This document shows positions 55,260 through 64,000 of a stretch of 64,000 nt of DNA, one piece after another. Within the stretch, counting starts at the first letter, position 1. Each line of letters starts with the position of its first letter. Source of the stretch: CAVZTA01 sp963778025 (GTDB lineage Bacteria; Chloroflexota; Limnocylindria; Limnocylindrales; CSP1-4); the NCBI GenBank assembly GCA_963778025.1, contig CAVZTA010000018.1:1-64000 (forward strand). Reading direction: 5' to 3'. The notes beneath the pieces are model-generated. The model saw only the letters and a program-made list of their open reading frames with translations. It was not told the DNA's origin and did not search any database. The position numbers and the translations under genes were made by a program.

Positions 55260-55588
55260 CCACGGCACGAGCCAGCGGTCCGGCACGCCACGAGCGGCCG
55301 GCGATCGACGAGGCCGGTCTCCAGGCGGCGCGCGCTGCGGATCGCCTGCTCGCCGAGGCGCGCGAGCTGGGCGTGGAGCGCTGGATCCGGTTCCTCGAGC
55401 CCGTGCCCGACCAGCTGCGCGACGATCCCATCCCCGAGCTGCGCCGGACCGCGACACGTGCCCGTGCTGCGTACGGCCCGAAGGATTCGATCCGGGATGC
55501 GCTACCCGCCGCGGTCACCGAGCCGTTCCTCGACGCCCTCGACCGGCTCCTTCGCGAGCTCGCCCGGCGGGAGGCGGCCGGCGGGTAG
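55256..55588 (+). CDS. small helical protein of unknown function
   Basis: 110 aa, Arg/Ala/Leu-rich and predicted helical throughout (ARAADRLLAEARELGVERWI, LDALDRLLRELARREAAGG). The centre has VPDQLRDDPIPELRRTA. GTG 55256 overlaps the upstream stop (GTGA), so it is likely translated with the DUF6941-like gene. No family recognised. Confidence 0.55.
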   Translation: MTTARASGPARHERPAIDEAGLQAARAADRLLAEARELGVERWIRFLEPVPDQLRDDPIPELRRTATRARAAYGPKDSIRDALPAAVTEPFLDALDRLLRELARREAAGG

Positions 55589-55606
55589 CGCTCCCGTCGC
55601 TCGCCG

Positions 55607-56245
55607 CTAGGCGTCCGACGCGGCAGCCGCCTCGTGCGCCGTCGACGTCCGCCACTCGTCGGCGAGGATCGCCAGGCGGTGGTCGTCGACCCAGCGGTCG
55701 TCGCGCCAGAACGCGTGCCGGAACGTCGCCTCGTGGACGAAGCCCAGCCGTTCGTACAACCGTCGAGCGGCCGGATTCGTGTCGTACACGTCGAGCCAGA
55801 TGCGCTCGAGCCGGAGCCGCCCGAAGCCGAACCGCAGCAGCGCCCGGATCGCGTCGCCGCCATATCCGCGACCCGTGTCACGCGGGTCGCCGATCGAGAT
55901 GCCGATACCCGCGCTGCCGTTGGTGAGGTCGACCGCCATCAGGCCGCACGTGCCGACCGCCCGGCCATCGGCACGGAGGCAGATGACGAAGAACCACTCG
56001 TCGCGGCCGTGTCGTTCGAGCATCCCGTCGAACCAGCGATCCTCGCCAGCCTGCGAGAACGGGGCGCGCATGCCCAGGTTTCGGGCGGTGCGATCGTCGG
56101 CGAACCACCGGACGAAGAGGGGCACGTCGTCGCGTTCGGCCGGTCGGAGGTAGATGGCGCCATGCGCGATGACGGGGACGCTGCCCTCGTTCTGGACGGG
56201 CATCGAGGCTCCAGTCGCGGGTGGGCCCCGAGCATACGGGCTCAT
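55607..56245 (-). CDS. GNAT acetyltransferase (RimJ/RimL-like)
   Basis: 212 aa. The N-terminal substrate strand is AIYLRPAERDDVPLFVRWFA. The acetyl-CoA motif A, DPRDTGRGYGGDAIRALLRF, is followed by LERIWLDVYDTNPAARRLYE and RLGFVHEATFRHAFWRDDRW, typical of the RimJ/RimL subgroup that acetylates N-terminal or small amines. ATG 56245 overlaps the helicase stop (ATGA); an internal ATG at 56203 is also possible. The substrate is not predictable. Confidence 0.85.
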   Translation of the reverse strand: MSPYARGPPATGASMPVQNEGSVPVIAHGAIYLRPAERDDVPLFVRWFADDRTARNLGMRAPFSQAGEDRWFDGMLERHGRDEWFFVICLRADGRAVGTCGLMAVDLTNGSAGIGISIGDPRDTGRGYGGDAIRALLRFGFGRLRLERIWLDVYDTNPAARRLYERLGFVHEATFRHAFWRDDRWVDDHRLAILADEWRTSTAHEAAAASDA

Positions 56246-57918
56246 GCGGCCGCCTCCACCTCCGCGGGGTCGAACGCCTCGCGCAGGAAGACCGGGACGG
56301 CGCCCGGGTCGTAGAGCAGCGTGAGCGTCCGGCGCGCACGGGTCCACGCGACATACGCGAGGCGACGCTCCTCCTCGAGGACGCGCTCCGGTTCGGCGGC
56401 CTCGCTGACGGCCCTGCGGGCCGGGAAGCCGTCCGCCAGGACGACGACATGGTCGAACTCGAGTCCCTTGGTCCCGTGGGCCGTCGCGAGCGTGAGCGGC
56501 GCGTCGTCGACGTGAAGCGCATGCAGCCGTTCGCGCGCGCGTGCGATACGACCGGTGAGGTCGTCGAACTCCCCCGACGTCACCGCCCAGCCCAGGACCG
56601 CCGCTGCGAGATCGGCCGGCGTCGGGCGGTCGTCGTCGAGTGCCTCGGCCGGCACCCGGTCCGACGCGCCAGGCGGCGTCCCTGGCGATCCGAGTGCGCC
56701 GGGCTCGAGGGCGAGCCGATGGCGGACGATCCCGACCCGGACGAGCAGCGGTCGATCGGACGGGGTCGCGGCGACAAGGGCAAGGACGGCGTCCAGCCGG
56801 TCGTCGAGCAGCGGCAGGGGCAGGGCGGGCGCCCGGAACGGACGCTCGAGGTCGAGGCAGGCGACGACCGCCGGCAACAGCTCACGATTCGTGCGGGTCA
56901 GCACCGCCGAGGTCGAGCCGTCGTCGGGCCACGTGGTCATCGCCCGGCGCAGCCGGACGGCGTCATCCGCCGCGGACGGCGCGAGGACGAGGCTTCCCGC
57001 GGCCCCGGGGCGGGCACGGATCGTCTTCGCGAATCGCTCGCGGTTGACCTCGATCAGCCGGACGGCGCGGGCGACGACCGGCCCAGGGCAGCGGTAGTTC
57101 ACGGTCAGGTCGACCCGTCGCAGGCCCGGCAGCGACCCGGCGAGCCCGAGCACCCGGCGGACGTCTGCCAGTCGCCAGCCGTAGATCGTCTGGTCGTCGT
57201 CGCCGACCAGGAACACGCGGTTCGCCGGGGCCGCGAGCCGCAACGCGAGCTCGAGCTGCGTCCGGTCGAGGTCCTGCGCCTCGTCGACCAGCAGCTCTCG
57301 GCAGCGACCGCGCCACAGCGCCAGCGCGTCGGTGTCCGCGTCGAGCAGCTCGAGCGCCCGGACCACGAGGTCGTCGAAGTCGAGCGTCTCCGCCTCGCGG
57401 AGGGCCGCCTCGTACGCGACGAACAGGCGTGCGACCGGTCCCGCCAGCGGGTCGGCGGCGACCTCGTCGGGCGAGACCCGGAGATCCAGCTTGAGGCGCG
57501 AGATCGCGAGGTCCAGCCGGCCGAGATCCGCCCGCGTCAGCTCGGGCGCGAGCGAGCGAAGGACGGTCGGCCGATCCGCGAGCTCGACGGACCGACCCGC
57601 CTCCCGCAGCATCTCCCGGCCGAGTGCGTGGAACGTCCGGACGCGGACCGCACCGGGCGCCACACCCAGCGGCTCCAGGGCGACCGCCAGCCGCTCGCCG
57701 AGCTCCACCGCGGCGCGGGTATTGAACGCGACGACGGTGATCGCATCCGGCGGACAGCCGCCATCGACCAGCCACGCGACGCGGGCGACGAGCGTCGTCG
57801 TCTTGCCCGAGCCCGCCGGCGCCACGCACAGGACGGGGCCGGGTGGTGCCGTCGCGGCGGCGCGCTGGTCCGGGGCGAGACGCGCCAGCCGTTCGGCGAC
57901 AGCCGGGTGGGAGTCCAT
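56242..57918 (-). CDS. UvrD/Rep-type superfamily 1 DNA helicase
   Basis: 558 aa. Motif I is APAGSGKTTTLVARVAWL, Ia is VVAFNTRAAVELGERL, II is RELLVDEAQDLDRTQ, III is FLVGDDDQTIYGWRLADV and IV is LTVNYRCPGPVVARAV. Motif V is ATAHGTKGLEFDHVVVLADG and VI is RRLAYVAWTRARRTLTLL. It is shorter than UvrD/PcrA (about 720), with a reduced 2B region, like the compact helicases seen in actinobacteria. A role in repair or recombination is inferred. It is co-transcribed with a GNAT gene and divergent from the phosphodiesterase fusion. Confidence 0.92.
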   Translation of the reverse strand: MDSHPAVAERLARLAPDQRAAATAPPGPVLCVAPAGSGKTTTLVARVAWLVDGGCPPDAITVVAFNTRAAVELGERLAVALEPLGVAPGAVRVRTFHALGREMLREAGRSVELADRPTVLRSLAPELTRADLGRLDLAISRLKLDLRVSPDEVAADPLAGPVARLFVAYEAALREAETLDFDDLVVRALELLDADTDALALWRGRCRELLVDEAQDLDRTQLELALRLAAPANRVFLVGDDDQTIYGWRLADVRRVLGLAGSLPGLRRVDLTVNYRCPGPVVARAVRLIEVNRERFAKTIRARPGAAGSLVLAPSAADDAVRLRRAMTTWPDDGSTSAVLTRTNRELLPAVVACLDLERPFRAPALPLPLLDDRLDAVLALVAATPSDRPLLVRVGIVRHRLALEPGALGSPGTPPGASDRVPAEALDDDRPTPADLAAAVLGWAVTSGEFDDLTGRIARARERLHALHVDDAPLTLATAHGTKGLEFDHVVVLADGFPARRAVSEAAEPERVLEEERRLAYVAWTRARRTLTLLYDPGAVPVFLREAFDPAEVEAAA

Positions 57919-57984
57919 CCGATGAAGCCTCGCGCGCGACGCTTAGCTGCGGCTCATCGTCGGCCGGGACGAACGCCAGTGGGG

Positions 57985-58051
57985 TGTGAACGGTGCGCGC
58001 ACGCACCATCTGCCGGCGCGCGCGCGACCGTTCGTCAACGCGCAGTTCACA
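57985..58051. other. TGTGAAC...GTTCACA inverted repeat in the divergent promoter region
   Basis: TGTGAAC (57985-57991) and GTTCACA (58045-58051) are perfect inverted copies 53 nt apart. A smaller hairpin GGTGCG/CGCACC follows the first copy. They lie between the divergent helicase and phosphodiesterase genes and could be paired operator sites. Confidence 0.3.
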
Positions 58052-58166
58052 TGGCGATATCGTGTGGAGCACCACGATCCGGTGCGGTCCGGTGCAGTCC
58101 AGGGTGGTCCGACCGCACAGCCATCGCGCTCGTCCCGGTAGTGCCCTCGACAGGGGAGGAGGCATC

Positions 58167-61100
58167 GTGACCCGTTTCCGTGCCCGCCTGCTGGCGGTCG
58201 GTGCGGCGGCCATGCTGTTGATCGGCTTGGCCCCCGCCACCATCACGGCCACCCAGCCCGCGCCGCCAGGCAAGGTCGCCAAGGCCGTGTTCTTCACGTC
58301 CGATGGGCTTCGCCAGGATCTCGTCGCCAAGTACGCCAAGGACGGCCTGATGCCCACGATGGGCGGCTTCCTGAAGAACGGGACGTCCGCCGCGCACAAC
58401 GGCCTGCGGACCCAGGCGCCGCCCAACACCGGCGCCGGCTGGTACTCGCTGGCGACGGGCGCGTGGCCGGCCGTCCATGGCTCGACCAACAACACGTTCC
58501 ATCGCATGGGCCAGCCGTTCACCGGCCGGACCGCGGCCTTCGATCCGAACGTCCTCCAGGCCGAGTCGATCGCCCAGTCCGCCGAGCGTGGCGGCCTCAA
58601 GGTCGCCCAGGTCGAGTGGGCCGGCGGTCGGAACGCGACGATCAAGGGCCCGACGATCGACTTCCAGCAGTTCTTCTCCGGCCGCGGCGTCGCGACGAAC
58701 TTCATCGGCAAGGCCGGTGAGCCGCTGTTCGACGACGCGCCGTTCATCCAGTCGTTCGGCCTCCAGTTCGACCACCCGGCGGGCTATGCCGGGCAGGCGC
58801 CCTATGCCGGCGCGGCGCCGGCCCCGGCCGCCGGGCTGGAGCGGCACCCTGCCGACGACGTACAGCCCGGCCATGGAGATGCATCTCCGGGTGCTGGACT
58901 TCGGCACGGACAAGTACGGGCTCGACGCCTGGATCTTCGACAGCACGAACGACAGCACGACCGAACTACGACCGGGTGCTGTTCTCGCGAACGAAGAACG
59001 CCGCCGACACCGTCGGCATCCTCGCCAAGGGCCAGTGGGCCGACGTCAAGGTCAAGCTCACCGGCCTCGCGCTCGTCAACGGGCAACCGAACCCGCTCGA
59101 GGGCAAGACCGCGGGCTTCCTCGTGAAGGTGGAAGAGCTCACCGGCGATCTCAGCCGTGTCCGCCTGTTCCACACGTCCGTCTCGCGCGCCCAGGCCACA
59201 TGGCCGACCTGGCCCGGCGAGTCAGGCTTCACGGGCGACTTCGAGGAGTACCTCGCGCAGACCTTCCCGACGTCGACCGCTGCCGACTTCGCGATCCTCG
59301 AGGCCGGCGTGACGTCCGAGGACACCTACGTCCAGCAGGGCCTCTACTGGTCCACCGGCCACTGGCCGATGCTCCGGTACGTCGTCGACACCTACAAGCC
59401 GGATCTCCTGCTCGCGGGCATGCCCACGACCGACGAGTTCCAGCACCAGTTCCTCGGCCTCGTGAGCCCCAAGCTCCCGAACGGCCAGGCGAACCCCGCC
59501 TATGACGACACCGACCTGAACGGCGTCGCGGACGGTCGCGTCGCCGCGCGCGACGGCTACATCCGCGAGGCCTACAAGGAATCCGACGAGACCCTGACCC
59601 TGGCGCGAAGCCTGATGGGCTCGAACGTCACGACGTTCGTCGCATCCGATCATGGGTTCGCGCCGCAGTTCCTGGCCATCGACGGCAGTCAGCCGCTCGT
59701 CGATGCGGGCCTGCTCCAGTTCCCGCAGACGTCGAACTGCCGCCCCGCCACCGCCGAGGGCATCTTCGGCAAGGCCAAGGCCTGCTGGGCCGGCGGCGCG
59801 CTGCAGATCTACCTCAACGTCGTGGGCCGCGATCCGGACCCCCGTCCGGCCGATGCGCGGAGCGCGACGCTCCCCGACGGCTCACCCAACCCGAAGTTCA
59901 TCCCCGACCCGCGGATCCCGGCCACCGACGTCGCGGCCACGGTCGCCGCGCTCAAGACCCGCTACCTCGGTCTCACCGATCCCAACGACTGGACCCATGA
60001 CGGCCAGCCCGAGAGCTGGAAGATGATCGACCGGGCGTACACCCAGGCCGAGGCGCGGTTCATCCCCAACGGCCCGAACTCGACCGCGGACATGGCCCAT
60101 CCGACGCGGACGGGCGACCTCGTGGTCTTCGCCTACCCGCCGTATCAGTTCGACGCCGAGACGCCCGGCCAGCTGGTCGCGTTCTCGCACTTCTTCGGCC
60201 AGCACGGCTACGTGCCGGACGTCCAGGACCTGGCCGCGAACGTCAACATGCGGGCGACGTTCCTGGCCGGGGGCCAGGCCATCGGCAAGGGCAGCGTCGA
60301 CGCGGCGACGATCGATCTCGCGCCGACCCTCGCGTACCTCCTGCGCATCCCCGAGCCGCAGCACAGCCAGGGCATCGTCCAGCTGGGGGTGCTCCCCAAC
60401 GGACCGGCCCCGAAGCGCGTGAACATCATCGGCCTCAACGACTTCCACGGGCAGCTCGATCCCACGACGCTCGCGTTCGACGGCATCAACGCCAACGTCG
60501 GTGGCGCCGCCTTCCTCGCGTCGATGTTCGACGAGGAGGCCAAGCGCCTGCCCGGCTCGGAGCTGCTCGTCGCCGCCGGTGACAACGTGGGCGCATCGCC
60601 GCCCAACTCGGCGCTGCTCCAGGACATGCCGGCCATCGACGTCGAGAACGCGTGGGGCCTGGACGCCACGTCCCTGGGCAACCACGAGTTCGACTACGGG
60701 GTCGACCGCCTCAAGCAGCACATCGCCCGGGCGAAGTTCCCGTTCCTGGCCACCAACGTCGTCGAGACCGCGACCGGGAAGATCCCGTCGTATCTCCGGC
60801 GGTCGAAGGTGTTCATCGTCGATGGCACCCCGGTCGGCGTGATCGGCGCGGAGCTCCAGAACACGCCCGAGCTGGTCTCCGCCGGCGCGACCGCCGGCCT
60901 GACGTTCCTGCCCGAGGCGGAGCGCATCAAGGCGGAGTCGATCCGCCTCAAGCGAGCCGGCGTCCGGGTCCAGGTCGTGGTCATCCACCAGGGCACGAAC
61001 GACGGCGTGAATCCCATCGGCAACGCCGCCGGCGTGCCGTGGGTCGGGCCCATCCTGGGCATCGCCGACGCGCTCCAGGGCACGACCGTCGATGCGATGG

Positions 61101-61975
61101 TCGTGGGCCACACCCATCGCATCTCGAACCTCATGCGCGGCCACATCCTCATCACCGAGGGCATCAACGCCGGCGTGAGCTACTCGGTCCTGCAGCTGAT
61201 CATCTCGAAGGGCGACGTCCAGTGGGCCGGTGGCGCGACGCGCGTCGCGAAGGACATCGGCGTTCCCGCGCGGGCCGACGTCAAGGCGATCGTCGACAAG
61301 GCGAACGCCGACACGGCGCCGCTTCGCAACCTCGTGATCGGCTCGCAGACCGCGGACATCAAACGGGATCCGAACCGCATCACCGAGTCCGCGATGGGGA
61401 ACCTCATCACCGACGCGATGGTCGAGAAGTATCCCGAGGTCGACGGCGCGTACACGAACTCGGGCGGTCTGCGCCAGGACCTCGTGTGCACGCCACCCAG
61501 CGCGACCGAAGGCCCGTGCGAGATCACCTGGGGCGAGATGTTCGCGGTGCTGCCGTTCGGCAACTCGACGGTCATCCTGACCCTGACCGGTGACCAGTTC
61601 CGGCAGGCGTTCCTCAACGGGTTCCAGCCCGCGTGCGACCCGAACTTCGCGGGTGGCACCGGCCGGTTCCCGCAGATCTCCGGGTTCAAGGTCACCTACC
61701 ACTGCAACGGCACGACGCCCGTCGTGGACGGCATGTGGAAGACGCCCGACGGCGTCGCCGGACCGGCCACGCCGATCGGCCCGACCGACACCGTTCGCTT
61801 CGTCACCAACGACTTCATGTACACCGGCGGCGATGGCTACACCATCTTCAAGTCGGGGACCGATGTGAAGCAGACCGGTGACCTGCTGCTCGACGTCGCG
61901 ATCGCGTATGTCGAGGCGCACTCGCCGGTCTCGGCGGCGCCTGAAGGGCGGATCACGAAGGGCCAATCCGGCTGA
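58167..61975 (+). CDS. secreted alkaline-phosphatase-superfamily phosphodiesterase fused to 5'-nucleotidase, two frameshifts
   Basis: About 1268 aa after correction. A signal peptide (LLAVGAAAMLLIGLAPATIT) leads an AP-superfamily/NPP domain at about 35-740. Its metal and nucleophile regions are VFFTSDGLRQDL, WYSLATGAWPAVHG, MPTTDEFQHQF and ASDHGFAPQF. Then comes an UshA-type metallophosphatase (GLNDFHGQLDP, GDNVGASPP, LGNHEFDYGVDRL, VVGHTHRI). The 5'-nucleotidase C-terminal domain has ESAMGNLITDAM, YTNSGGLRQDL and TWGEMFAVLPFGNSTVIL. The frames join by removing one G near 58829 and one base near 58962. The strong GGGGAGGAGG before GTG 58167 fixes the start. Together it could cleave a nucleotide diester or NTP to NMP and then to nucleoside plus phosphate, scavenging extracellular nucleotides. 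Confidence 0.88.
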
Positions 61976-62019
61976 TCCCACCTCGTCGGCGGCGCCGTCG
62001 CCGGCGTCACGCCCATCGA

Positions 62020-62051
62020 ACCGAGCCCGGGCCCGACGGCCCGGGCTCGGT
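62020..62051 (+). terminator. strong hairpin terminator after the phosphodiesterase/nucleotidase gene
   Basis: ACCGAGCCCGGGCC and GGCCCGGGCTCGGT form a perfect 14-bp stem with a 4-nt loop, 44 bp after the stop at 61975. It is the most stable hairpin seen in the window; no long U-tract follows. Confidence 0.7.
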
Positions 62052-62192
62052 GATTCCGGGCACCGGTACCGAAGGGGGGCGCGGCCGGTCAACGAGTGGG
62101 ACCGGGCTCCCATTCCGGGACCGGACGAAACGGCCCAGCGTTCCCGGTACGCGGCGCGAACCGTCCACCGTGCCGCCACCGGGAGCGCGCGA

Positions 62193-63531
62193 ATGCCCAG
62201 CGTCGTCCGTCGGTCGGCCGCCATCGGGGTGGCCCTGAGCCTGTCCATCGCGGGAGCCGCGTCTGCTGACACGGTGTCCGCCGATGCCGACCTCCTGCGT
62301 GCGTCGGTCCAGACGTTCGTCGACCTGGGCACCGCGACACCCGGTTCGACGATCCACGTCGACGTCGGATTCGTGCTGTTCTGCCGCAACCTCTCGCACG
62401 TCGACCCCGGCGTGACCCTGTCGATCACGCCGGGCGGATCGCCGCAGGCGCCGGCCGGCGGGTCCATCAGCGCGACGGCGACCTCGCTCGGACCGGTCCC
62501 CGACGACTGGCCGGCGGACGGGCAACCGTGCGTCGACGATCCGGAGCTCGCGGGGACCCAGCCATCGCACGTCACGATCGTCGTGCCGCCGCTCGGTGGG
62601 CAGACCTACCAGTACTCGATGGGCTTCGGCCGGTCACCGGCCGATGGCCTGTCCCTCGCGACGTCGGTCGGGTTCCGAGTCGCGGTCCCCGCGGCGCCGG
62701 TGAACACGCCTCCGGTGCTATCGCTTCCGGACGGGTTCACCGTCGAGGCCGATACGACCGGCGGCTGGACCGCCGCCTTCGATGCGTCGGCGACCGATGC
62801 CCAGGACGATCCCGAGCCGACCGTGACCTGCGTTCCGACGTCGGGCGCGCTGCTGCCGATCGGGACGACGACGGTCTCCTGCACCGCCACCGACACCGCG
62901 GGCGCGTCCGCCTCCGGGTCGTTCGCCGTGACGGTCCGTGACACGACGGCGCCGTCGCTTGCCGGGATGCCGTCGGATCGCTCGATCGTGACGACCGATC
63001 CCGGCGGGACGACGGTCGCGTGGGATGCGCCGTCGGCCAGCGACGTCGCCGATAGCTCGCCGTCGGTCGCCTGCAGCCCCGCTTCGGGATCTGTCTTCCC
63101 GGTCGGCACGACGACCGTGACGTGCACGGCGACCGATGCGAGCGGCAACCACTCGAGCGCCTCCTTCGAGGTGTCCGTCACCCTGCTCCGCCTCGCCGCG
63201 TGCGTTCGACGAACCGATCGGCGATGCCGGCGTCGTCCGTGTGGGGAACGGCCGGACGGTGCCGGTGAAGGTGCGGCTGACGCGGAACGGCGAGGAGCTG
63301 CGGAGCGGCGAGGTCTGGCTCTGGGCCGCGGATTGCGACGGCTCGGGCGCCGGACGGCTGGTCCGCGCCGAGTGGCAGGCCGGGCGCTGGATGGCGCATC
63401 TCGATACCACCGACGCGCCGACAGGCTGCGCGACGATCACCGTCAGGTCCGGGGGCCTGGTGTACGGCGGCTTCCAGCTCCAGGCGGAGGCCACCCCCGT
63501 GAAGGCGAAGGGCAAGCCGAAGGGCGGTTGA
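62193..63531 (+). CDS. secreted protein with two HYR domains, frameshifted
   Basis: About 445 aa after correction. A signal peptide (IGVALSLSIAGAASA) precedes an N-terminal beta domain with two Cys (FVLFCRNLSHVDPG, DGQPCVDDPELAG). Two HYR repeats follow: VTCVPTSGALLPIGTTTVSC with TATDTAGASASGSFAVTV, and VACSPASGSVFPVGTTTVTC with TATDASGNHSSASFEVSV. The C-terminal domain (RTVPVKVRLTRNGEELRSGE) is in another frame, joined by a one-base insertion at about 63190-63215. HYR domains are adhesion-type immunoglobulin folds in extracellular proteins. Function beyond cell-surface or matrix contact is unknown. Confidence 0.75.
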
Positions 63532-63880
63532 CAGCACCGTCCGAGGTCTGTCCTGCGAGGCCGGTCCCGCCCGGGGCCGGCCTCGCGAGTCATCGCAAGG
63601 TCCCCAACGCGCCGGACGTTGCAGGCTCCGGCACCGACGTTGCAAGCGCGCACCACGAATGCGCCGGTGGTACTGGTAGTCCCGGGAACCGTCCGTACCA
63701 TTCGGCTGGCCCACCCAGGGGGCAGAGCACCACCGAGCCGTTGGGGGACGGCGGTCGAACCGGGACGTTCTTCGGACTGATCCTTTTCATTCGACCCGCG
63801 CTCGCGCCCGCTCCATCGTCCTCCCCTAGACCCGGTGTCGCTTCGTCGTGTCCGTCACCGCGGTCGAGGTCTTATCGGCG
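63532..63880. other. 349-bp intergenic region
   Basis: Holds the hairpin at 63555-63586. The stretch 63760-63880 is comparatively AT-rich with TTTTC and TTATC tracts, so it probably carries the promoter of the following gene. I see no RNA gene or additional coding region here. Confidence 0.4.
63555..63586 (+). terminator. hairpin terminator after the HYR gene
   Basis: GCGAGGCCGG and CCGGCCTCGC form a perfect 10-bp stem with a 12-nt loop, 23 bp after the HYR stop. Confidence 0.55.
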
Positions 63881-64000
63881 ATGTCAAGCTCCCGGCGCTC
63901 CGTGCGTCTGCGCACGTTCCTTGCGGTCTTCCAGATCGTCCTCCTGATCTCGTCGCTGTTCGCGCCGATGGCTGCGATCGCGGCGGATCCGAGCGCATCG
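63881..64000 (+). CDS. exported protein, 5' end only
   Basis: ATG 63881 opens 40 codons to the window edge. A basic N-terminus (SSRRSVRLR) and the hydrophobic core FLAVFQIVLLISSLFA, then APMAAIAADPSAS, form a classical signal peptide with a probable cleavage after AIA or similar. The mature part is outside the window, so no function can be given. Confidence 0.6.
   Translation, partial: MSSSRRSVRLRTFLAVFQIVLLISSLFAPMAAIAADPSAS

Overview
The window is about 64 kb of high-GC, gene-dense bacterial chromosome. It carries core replication and repair genes (dnaE, polA, mutM, uvrB, uvrA), coaE, cytochrome bd genes, Tad/Flp pilus parts, an ECF sigma factor with anti-sigma-like partners, and many secreted Pro/Thr-rich proteins. 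Gene starts mix Shine-Dalgarno-led and apparently leaderless forms, and many neighbours overlap by ATGA, GTGA or TGATG. This combination fits a high-GC Chloroflexota lineage (Limnocylindria-like) or a deep actinobacterium. No 16S rRNA is present, so the assignment is inference.

Layout. 1-5.3 kb (minus): zincin metallopeptidase, serine hydrolase, OmpR-type regulator, histidine kinase and GerMN lipoprotein, an arrangement resembling actinobacterial MtrA-MtrB-LpqB. 5.4-12.2 kb (plus): dnaE, a methyltransferase, and a kinase plus class III aminotransferase pair resembling hydroxylysine kinase/phospho-lyase. 12.3-17 kb (minus, except one small acidic-protein gene on plus): membrane protein, TerB-like protein, lipoprotein, TadG-like protein, and an Ala-rich protein with basic tails. 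17.2-20.1 kb: small membrane protein, tRNA-Leu(CAA), ECF sigma factor, and two anti-sigma-like genes sharing a perfect 374-bp 5' half. 20.1-26.9 kb (plus): polA (with an upstream mini-ORF), mutM, ABC-F ATPase, coaE. 26.9-30.3 kb (minus): cpaB, TadE-PKD, TadE, TadG. 30.6-33.9 kb: uvrB behind a LexA/DinR-type box, then a convergent membrane protein. 34-37.6 kb: a disrupted Fn3/propeller gene, a DinB-GNAT fusion and a lipoprotein. 37.7-51.3 kb (minus): a long redox and sugar cluster comprising SCP2-like protein, glycogen-debranching enzyme, NDH-2, GMC oxidoreductase, MFS transporter, an aldose-1-epimerase remnant, SDR, cydA, cydB, cydD and cydC. 51.7-64 kb: uvrA, two small proteins, UvrD-type helicase with GNAT, a very large phosphodiesterase/5'-nucleotidase fusion, a HYR-domain protein, and the start of another exported protein.

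Two patterns cut across the window. First, many clearly real genes (uvrA, cydA, cydB, cydC, GMC and others) are broken by single-base frameshifts. Every break I could resolve against family motifs or a paralogue is a one-base insertion. This points to residual insertion errors in the assembly rather than true pseudogenes, so I annotate these as single genes with the shift marked. Second, several genes have a TANNNT box exactly 6 nt before the start codon, which predicts leaderless mRNAs. At polA and the TerB-like gene the predicted leaderless product is a 9-codon mini-ORF whose stop overlaps the start of the main gene.
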